Source of the DNA: Molanna angustata
Taxonomy: Eukaryota > Arthropoda > Insecta > Trichoptera > Molannidae
Reading direction: 5' to 3'
Length of the DNA stretch: 64,000 nucleotides
Assembly: GCA_963576475.1 (NCBI GenBank)
Contig: OY754980.1
Coordinates: 26,181,486 to 26,245,485 of the forward strand
Shown: in pieces, positions 56,870 through 64,000 of the stretch
Position numbering within the stretch: position 1 is the stretch's first letter
Layout of the letters: each line of letters begins with the position of its first letter
The notes under the pieces: generated by a model
The model's database searches: none
Seen by the model: the letters and a program-made list of their open reading frames with translations, nothing else
What the model was told of the DNA's origin: nothing
Translations under genes and position numbers: made by a program

Positions 56870-57240
56870 GTCAAATTGATTCGCACACCGCGAGCTTTGG
56901 ACGCCGCAAAAAAGCGCCGATAACTAATTGTTATGATGATAATAAAAAAAATATATGTATTCAACAGTGTTCGTCAGTGGTGGAGCTCGAAAACTTCCGC
57001 TATCGACGCGTCACCGTGCGGCGGCGTACACATCTCAACTGACAGGCCGACTTCCGTCGGTAGGAGTCGGGCGCGCGACCGAGCAGCGCCGAGGAGATCC
57101 GACGTCGGCCGAAGCCTCGCGCGTACCCCCCACCGAAATGAGAATAAAATAAAAAAAAAAACAAATTGGAGGTAGATAGTGTAGAACCGAACGGACGGAC
57201 GACTGTCTCATGCGAACAACACCTGCTAGGGCGAGTTGAC
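56870..57240 (-). promoter_or_regulatory. pnt: GC-rich promoter region of the P1-type pnt transcript
   Basis: CpG-rich sequence unlike the flanking AT-rich DNA. It contains an Inr-like TCAGTT on the minus strand (57042-57037), ETS-type CGGAAGT cores at 56993-56999 and in CCGACTTCCGTCGG (57047-57060), and no TATA box close by. Lying 0.8-1.2 kb upstream of the start codon, it would give a long 5'UTR. No promoter data can be seen; the transcription start is a guess. Confidence 0.45.
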
Positions 57241-58905
57241 TATACTGATGACCGGTAAATCCTGAACCGAACTGAACTCTCCGGAGTAATTATTATTTAT
57301 CGTGAACTCTGATGGTACCTACCTAACGACTCGCACGTACACATACATACAAACAAACATGCATACATGATACATTTATATATAAAACAATATTGTTGGG
57401 TGTGCAGTCAGCCATTTGCGAGTTTGCTGTACGATTAGTACCTACAAATTATATTAAACACGGTGGGATAGTCGAAAAAAAAACACAAAAGAAAATTACA
57501 AGACTGACGTAAAAATACTGGACATTTTGAATATCCGACGACAAACATTATATCTCATTAGAATGAATTTCAATGAAAGATCTTGGAGAAGAGTTTAGAC
57601 CCTCGGATCCCTCTTCTTCCGCCAATCTGGTTTCATGTTTCGTATTTGTGATATTATGATTGAACGATAATGATAGTAAAAACTAGTATTTCGAGTTGCT
57701 GATATTTATGTAAGACCTGTCGTAGATGTAATTTACTTGAAAAACTTGGTCTTATTTAATGTTTCCTTGTTAAATAAAAAAAAGCGTCATTTGGCATAAA
57801 TTTTCCACTTACGAAAGATCACATTAACATAAATCTCAGCAAGACAGATTCGCCCATCTCTCTGATTAATTAAACTATTTTAGTGCAACATAGATATAAT
57901 TGATAATAAATATATGTAGTATATTCAGCAAAAAAAATATTGGTTTTAAATACAGAATTGAGTTTGAAAAAAATACAAATTTGTTTGTTATTTTTTTTAA
58001 TAAACAACCAATCCATCAGTTTATATTTTTTTTTCAGTGCAATGAGATCAAATTCTACGTAAAAGTTTTTCAACCTGCAAATAAAGAAGATAAATGAACT
58101 ATTCGTAAATGCGGTTGATTACATATGTGCCTACATCTATTATAATTTTGAAATCATAATAAATTCTTGAACAAAAAATCAAGTCAGTATGGAAAATAAA
58201 TAAATCAATTGATTCAATTGATTGGACTCAACCGCGAGACGCAATATATTAAAATCAAGATACACGAATCAAGACGTATAAATACAATTTTTATTTGTTT
58301 GTTATCGTAAGTACCTATGAACTTATCAATTTTCATTTCAATTCACAAATGAATAGCAAAAAAAAAAATTTAAATGAGAAACGATTCGTTTTAAAATAGC
58401 GAGACACAAGCCAATATTACATACCTATCTTATAAAATATTAATCGTTTTCGATATTAAAAATATTGGACACTTGTAAGGAATCGTTTTTTTATTACTTT
58501 TTAGTGACAGCTGCTTGAGGGTCTTAAAATAATCAAACATCTGGTGCTACTTTTTTAACCTTTGAAATTTCATATAATTTCTTTTGAATACAATATATCG
58601 ATGGGCTCGCGGCTGCTTCGATAGATAATTTTAACACATTTCTGTCGCGATGAAAAATATTCATTTGATTTTTGATAATCATATAAAATACCTTATAATT
58701 AATTTTTCACAATGCCACATAATAAAAACATAGAAACGATTGTCCTCAGCTATCGTCACCAAACTTAAAATGACGCTTTATTTGCTTAACGCTATCATCG
58801 TTGGTGACGAGTGAAACCAGCCATGGTAAAAAAAATTATATAAAAAATATTAAAATGATACCAATATATAATTATTCCACTTATTTATTTTGTTGACTAT
58901 GACTA

Positions 58906-58921
58906 GTTTCGTGCAAAGCAC
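58906..58921 (-). repeat. Stem-loop/GAAAC retroelement remnant (hammerhead-like)
   Basis: On the minus strand: GTGC-TTT-GCAC-GAAAC followed by TAGTCATAGTC, AAATAAATAAGTGGAAT. It pairs with the plus-strand copy at 4368-4398. Confidence 0.5.
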
Positions 58922-59162
58922 ATTTACGAGTAGTACCAATACATAAGTTAAAATTATATTTATACAAGAGGCAAGACAAAATTGAACATACTTACCTACA
59001 TCGAAAACAGTTGAATATGGATATTAAATATAATTATATAAAAATATTATTCATATCAATCCATCAAAATTTATCACAAATTGATGATTTTTTTTTGTAA
59101 ATAGTTATAGGTAGGTAAGTAGACTCATATTATTTAAAAACGCAAAAACATGAACCTACACT

Positions 59163-59315
59163 GCTGATCCAAAGGTCCCGGGTTCGAATCCCGGAGAAAC
59201 AGTTATAATTGTGTTTAAAGTCTGGATTTGTGAGACGATGAACATCGTAAGTCTCCAGAATGTGGTAACTTGTTATTGGGTGCGTGTTAAATTAATATTT
59301 GACATAAATAAAATA
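59163..59315 (+). mobile_element. SINE family A, head-truncated
   Basis: Starts TGCTGATCCAAAGGTCCCGG near the B box GGGTTCGAATCCCGG and continues GTCTGGATTTGTGAGACGAT, TAAGTCTCCAGAATGTGGTA and the GGTGCGTGTTAA tail, ending in AAATAAATAAATA. Confidence 0.82.
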
Positions 59316-61024
59316 AATAAATATTTAAAAACAATGTAAAAAAAGAGGTAGGAAGGGATAAAGGAATTATAGGTAGGTAGATATGTGGAAAGGAAGTGTG
59401 ACTGATCATTGATATTTTTAAATATATTTATTTTAAATTAAACTATGTATTTTTACCTATATATTGCAAGATTCATGTAACAGTTGCAACACGTATACAA
59501 GAAACACTCTTAATAATCAAGTAAAGTTATTTTAAATTAAAATGAAATACCTACCTACTTAATTCTTGATAAAAAGCAAATATTTTTTGGGTGAATTGTA
59601 AACAAATGCGTTACAAATATGATGTGGATATAATATATATTTATTTTATTTGTAAATAGGAATATTGCACAAAGTAGGTAGTATGGCTGTGTTTCTCGAA
59701 CAAAGATTAAAGTAAAAGTATAGTTTAAAGTATCTCATAAAATTGTTCAAAACGTTTGTTTTTTTTTCATTGAAATCTAATGCCATTTAACAAAGCAATG
59801 TTAAACAATTTTATGAAATAAAATTATTTTAACTATAATATTACTGATACTCTTTTTGAAACAACCCAGCCTAAGTCATTAAAATTTAAAATGAAACTAT
59901 AACTACACATGTAGGTAGGTATAAAAAATATTTCTAGGTATAGGTAGGTAAATTCTTTATCCATTAGGTTGGTATATAAGTATTTACCACTGCATAATTA
60001 ACTAATGTTTAATTTTCTAATTCCTTGAATATATTCAGCGAAGCGTAACGTACAAAGATAAAGAAACATGGATTTATGCCTTCATACAACGTATGAGACG
60101 CGCTAATATATTAACCTGAACAAAAGCGCGAAATAAGTACCTATCTACTCGCTCACTCACTCACTTCAAGCGTCATCGCTCGAAATGTTTAATTTGAATA
60201 TTATAAAGACATCATCAAATAGATAATAATATATTAGCTATTGTTAAACAATTGTTAGATAATAGAATTAATTAAGATTCGGCATAAAATGTAGGTAAGA
60301 GCCATGTACCTGCCTATCGAAGAAAAATGAATAAGAATACATAAAATGTACCTACACTCCAAATGGAAAAAAGATTCAAGAAAATAAGATTAATTTAAAA
60401 AATTGGAAAACAAAGATGTTTTAAAAGCAAGCCTGGTATTTTAATTAGGGAAATGGCGTGATGGTATGGGGTGGTAATTCAAATTGGCGATATTCTCTCA
60501 AACAATGTAATATAATATGTAATGTACCTATAGATATGTATGCTGACGTATTTTTCATACATAAATCATATACATATGTAAATGAACAGCGTCATTTTTT
60601 GTCGTTCATACATTTTGTATGAGAATTATACTTAATGTGTAATGATTTCATTAATTTACAATGAATTCGCATTAAACAAGATTGGTATGGTTGGCGATTG
60701 GATTGATCCGATGTAGGGTAACCAAAAATAAATTGAAACAACGAATAAAAAAGATTGATAATTTATTGCAATCAACGCAAAAACCTCACATACATATATA
60801 TGAAAAAATTGTAAATCTACCTAACATAAGAAATATGTGTAGAAATTCTGTTTCTTTGTTGCGAAGTCGCTATAAATAGGTAATCAACATAATTGTATAA
60901 TATTACGTTAGTTCAAATTAGTTATATAACACGTCAATAATTCGAAATTATTCAAAAAAACAATTATTTTCCAAGGGCTTTGGTAATGTCCGCTACCTCA
61001 AACCAACCCTTTCCCAGGTGATTC

Positions 61025-61208
61025 AGGGGGGCAAGTCTGGTCAACCGGCGAAATCAAAACCATCACGATTACCCATATCATGGATACAATTATTATATGG
61101 AGTTATATTATATGATAAGATGTTATAGGACTCCATAAATAACATAATTATATCCATTATATGAGTAATCAACAGGGTTTTGATTTCACCGATTGACCAG
61201 ACTTGCCC
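61025..61208. mobile_element. MITE, 'GGGGGGCAAGTCTGGTCAA' family
   Basis: Ends GGGGGGCAAGTCTGGTCAAC and TTGACCAGACTTGCCCCC, with CATATCATGGATA-type palindromic core. First of two adjacent copies. Confidence 0.87.
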
Positions 61209-61215
61209 CCAGATC

Positions 61216-61398
61216 TGGGGGGCAAGTCTTGTTCGACCGGCGAAATCAAAACCCCAGAGATTACCCATATCATGGATATAGTTATCATATGGAGTTCTAT
61301 GACATCTAAAGATATTGTAGAACTCTATATAATAATTATATCCATGATATGGGTAAACAAGGAGGGTTTTGATTTCGACGGTCAACCAGACTTGCTCC
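61216..61398. mobile_element. MITE, 'GGGGGGCAAGTCTGGTCAA' family, second adjacent copy
   Basis: Ends CTGGGGGGCAAGTCTTGTTC and CAACCAGACTTGCTCCCCAG. Only about 7 bp separate it from the copy before. The two copies differ at many bases, so this is not a recent tandem duplication. Confidence 0.87.
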
Positions 61399-61649
61399 CC
61401 AGAAAAGCAAACGCTGCGCGAGAAATATTTTTAGATAAATTAATACATTGCTGGAATCTCTTTTTTGGGATTATATTAGTTTCTCGTTTATTCTTCTTAT
61501 TGATAATTCCAATAAATTATATGATGAGTTGTTCCTCATAAGTCGAACATGACCGTACCCTATAACAGCAACAATCTGTTTTACAACTATATTTTATTAT
61601 TATACTTATTTACATGTCGTCTGAGTTCTGCAGCAGAGATTGTGTCGAC

Positions 61650-61830
61650 AGTAATCTCGATGAGTCATACCAACCATGGTACTGGTGAAGTGAGACGCTG
61701 TGATGAGGAACAATAGAAGTGCATGGGAAACATAATGGATATTACGGAAGGTTCAAGTTGGACGGAGACCAAGAACTAACAAAAGATACCGATGAAATAC
61801 AAACTCGTCATTTTGTGGAGATCTTCCAAG
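61650..61830 (+). pseudogene. Retroelement C-terminal debris
   Basis: Frames include VQVGRRPRTNKRYR and MGNIMDITEG, reminiscent of the closing part of RTE-type polyproteins (GRRP-x-TRW). Very decayed. Confidence 0.3.
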
Positions 61831-62307
61831 CAACTGAGTAAGTACAGGCAAATGTGTTAGCTAAAATTTGTAAAAAATCATTCATTCATTCAAGAGATTT
61901 GATTATCCAACTAGGTATTAATCTATTTAAAAAAAAAAATTTTTTTCAAACGTTGAAAATATCTATTAAAAAATCTCATTGTTCTAAATTCATAAATATA
62001 TTCTTACAAATTCAAACCAATTGTCATTTTCTATAAGCAGGAAAATAAATTCACAAGGATGTATAATCATCACTCTTTTACGTACAACTGCCTGACATTT
62101 CTATAAGTAGGTATAAAGGTACTAAGTGATTTAATGAACTCCCTTTGAGTCTTAGACTCGAAAAAAATTATAATACATTTAAAATAAAATCAATATAGAA
62201 AAATTTGGTCGTTATTTTTTCAGCATATCTAGTGTAAAACAACGGTATTCACAGTTTTATTTTTCTATTTTAAAGATCATTTGGAATTGAGACCAAGATA
62301 GCCAAGG

Positions 62308-62465
62308 TAGCCGGTTAGCGCATTGGGTTATTAATCCAGTGGTCGCGAGTTAGAATCCTGCTTCGACCGATTTCGTTCACCTATAGCACAAGCATTTATG
62401 GTTATTTTAGGGAATAAAAGAAGACGTATATGTACTTGTTTAACAAGGACATATTCATTTTTAAA
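62308..62465 (+). mobile_element. SINE family B, copy
   Basis: It has GGTTAGCGCATTGGGTTATT, AATCCAGTGGTCGCGAGTTA, GAATCCTGCTTCGACCGATT, CGTTCACCTATAGCACAAGC and the ACTTGTTTAACAAGGACATA end, as at 40559-40730. The A box is diverged. Confidence 0.75.
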
Positions 62466-62754
62466 AAAATCCAAGACTTGGAATCAATGGCAAAAGTTGA
62501 TTCTAACATTTGTTTTAACAAAGTGAATAGTTGAGACAATAGGATAGGTCCGTGTGGCACAGTGTATAAAATAAGAAAATAACAAACAGACTCGTGTATC
62601 TGTCCACTCGGCCATAATTGACTCTGCTACCAGAACATAACATTGTGAACTCGGTGGGTACCTACCTAATATGTCAGACGGTAAAACAAAAATAAAATGG
62701 TCAATTTAAATATCAGCGTCTCATTGTTCTCATGGCCGTGGGAGAATATCATCA

Positions 62755-62880
62755 TCATATGGTGGGGCCCAGCCAAGGTCCCCCGGGGGACCCCGAACCG
62801 CTCTTGGGGTCACCTGCCCACCGCGTCAGGTTCAAGGCTAGCGGGGCGGAAAATTTCGGACTGATAACAGCTAGGATCAA
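62755..62880. repeat. GC-rich repeat fragment with perfect palindrome
   Basis: GGTCCCCCGGGGGACC at 62777-62792 is a perfect 16-bp palindrome in a GC-rich patch. It looks like a piece of a retroelement, but I cannot name the family. Confidence 0.35.
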
Positions 62881-64000
62881 GTTCAGCAACGAGAAATAAA
62901 AACGCTGAATCCGTAAGACGGGATTGAAAGCAATTAAATACCGTTGCGTTGGGAAGTAAAAATGAAAATACCCATATTATGAATAATATAAAAAACGAAT
63001 TTGCCATTCTTGTCGAGTCAGAATTACAATTTTAATGTCAGCAAATTGGCATTTTTCCAAAAACGTTAAATCTGATATATTTTTTAATAACTTGTTGTAC
63101 CTTCCTATGCATGTTGAACAGTAGTGATCGTTCTGCTATTTGTAAATATCTTCCAACCAATCAACCAAAATATAATAGCAAACACTTATATATTAAATGA
63201 CAATGTAAAATTTGAAATGCAAAGATTTTAATTAGCTGGATTAACCAACACATAATTGAATTACTTTAAATTTAAGGACTTTCAGGAAGACATTTAACTA
63301 TTCGAATAACCATGAACACTCCTTAAATAACATACAACCTTAAAAACTTTGCGAGCAAAGTTAATAAAGCCATATGTGACTAAATGAGAATGGAGTTAGT
63401 TCTTGCAAAGCAGTAGTAGGTAGGTAGGTACCTGCCTTCGGAAGTAAAAATGAAAACAACATTTGTTGTATAAAATATGAAGCAATGATAGATTAAAACA
63501 ATTATAAAACAAAGACATTTAATAAAATATTAGATTGAAGCATGGCAGACAATAATCAAGATTTCATACTAAAAAACGGATATTTTAAGTTATGAATACA
63601 TCAAACCAAGAACAAGAACATGATAATAATTACTAGAATTAAACCGATACATATCTTAGAGAACAACTTTACGGTCTGATCTTTAGTACAAAGGCTGCAT
63701 AAAACAAATAAATAATATTTTAAAAAGGAGAATTGCATGACGGACGGGACGTGCCGCTAGGTCTTGTTTTCAAAAAACGGATATGCGTTCTATGTTAACA
63801 CGTAACAGAACTCTAGGCACGATAACAAAAACATAATATTAACTGAGTATATTGCAATTAACAATGACAATTATAATCCCAATAAAATACTGCGACTGTA
63901 AGAAACAAGTGTGCATTGTGCAATAAAGGAAACATACCAGACCCATAATATCATCAACATGGGTTCAAAATGGATACAGGTGTAACAACCGTACAAGCCC
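62881..64000. other. AT-rich DNA, nothing recognisable
   Basis: No exon, RNA gene or transposon terminus could be supported here. A GTAGGTAGGTAGGTACCTGC microsatellite lies at 63416-63435. Confidence 0.4.

Larger units (their letters stand above)
57300..61020. other. AT-rich DNA upstream of the P1-type start
   Basis: If longer pnt isoforms start to the right of the window this is intron; otherwise it is intergenic. No SAM/Pointed-domain exon could be found. It holds one SINE, one hammerhead-like remnant and scattered GTAGGTA repeats, and otherwise nothing recognisable. Confidence 0.4.

Noticed and set aside
56860..57175. Three overlapping plus-strand frames rich in Arg
   Set aside because: They lie in the CpG-rich promoter region where stops are rare and overlap each other.

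Overview
This is an AT-rich, repeat-dense eukaryotic window. The exon–intron structure, the protein matches, and the many short tRNA-derived SINEs, MITEs and GTAGGTA/TACCTAC microsatellites suggest an insect, most likely a moth or butterfly (the order is inference). Two real protein-coding genes can be supported, both on the minus strand and arranged head to tail. Most other open reading frames here are chance ORFs or transposon debris.

Gene 1 is the 5' end of a kinesin-3-like motor gene. Four coding exons (10030 down to 6063) join in phase and give the first ~146 residues: the start, beta-1 'VRVRP'-type strand, 'FSFDYCF' segment and P-loop. The rest of the gene must lie beyond the left edge. 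Gene 2 is the ETS transcription factor pointed (pnt). Seven coding exons (56068 down to 24750) join in perfect phase to a 329-residue P1-type isoform: a 29-codon isoform-specific first exon, Gly/Pro/His- and Gln-rich linkers, and a complete C-terminal ETS domain. Its first intron is ~22 kb. A ~4 kb repeat-poor stretch after the stop codon probably includes a long 3'UTR. A GC-rich segment (56.87-57.24 kb) upstream of exon 1 looks like its promoter; another GC/CCAAT island sits inside intron 1 (38.3-38.5 kb). The introns contain candidate regulatory sites, the clearest being an inverted pair of ETS consensus sites at 52.45-52.50 kb.

Layout. 1-6 kb: repeats, including a ~1.5 kb foldback-type element, and kinesin intron. 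6-10 kb: kinesin exons with hAT, MITE and non-LTR debris. 10-20 kb: intergenic, with a broken non-LTR reverse transcriptase next to a 37-bp minisatellite, a 700-bp Tigger-like DNA transposon with TA duplications, and a 604-bp hAT with a perfect 8-bp duplication. 20.5-24.75 kb: likely pnt 3'UTR. 24.75-34 kb: pnt exons 7 to 2, with a pogo-like transposon in intron 2. 34-56 kb: pnt intron 1, full of SINEs, MITEs, minisatellites, an RTE-type reverse transcriptase remnant, an 870-bp hAT nested in older retroelement debris, and many palindromic AGGTACCT microsatellites. 56-57.3 kb: pnt first exon and promoter. 57.3-64 kb: upstream of the P1 start; longer isoforms could have exons further right, but none is visible here.

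A set of scattered short sequences (4.4, 5.85, 44.6, 53.8 and 58.9 kb) shares a stem-loop followed by GAAAC, in the best case preceded by CTGATGAG. This resembles the hammerhead-ribozyme core known from Penelope-like retroelements and is the most unusual signal in the window.
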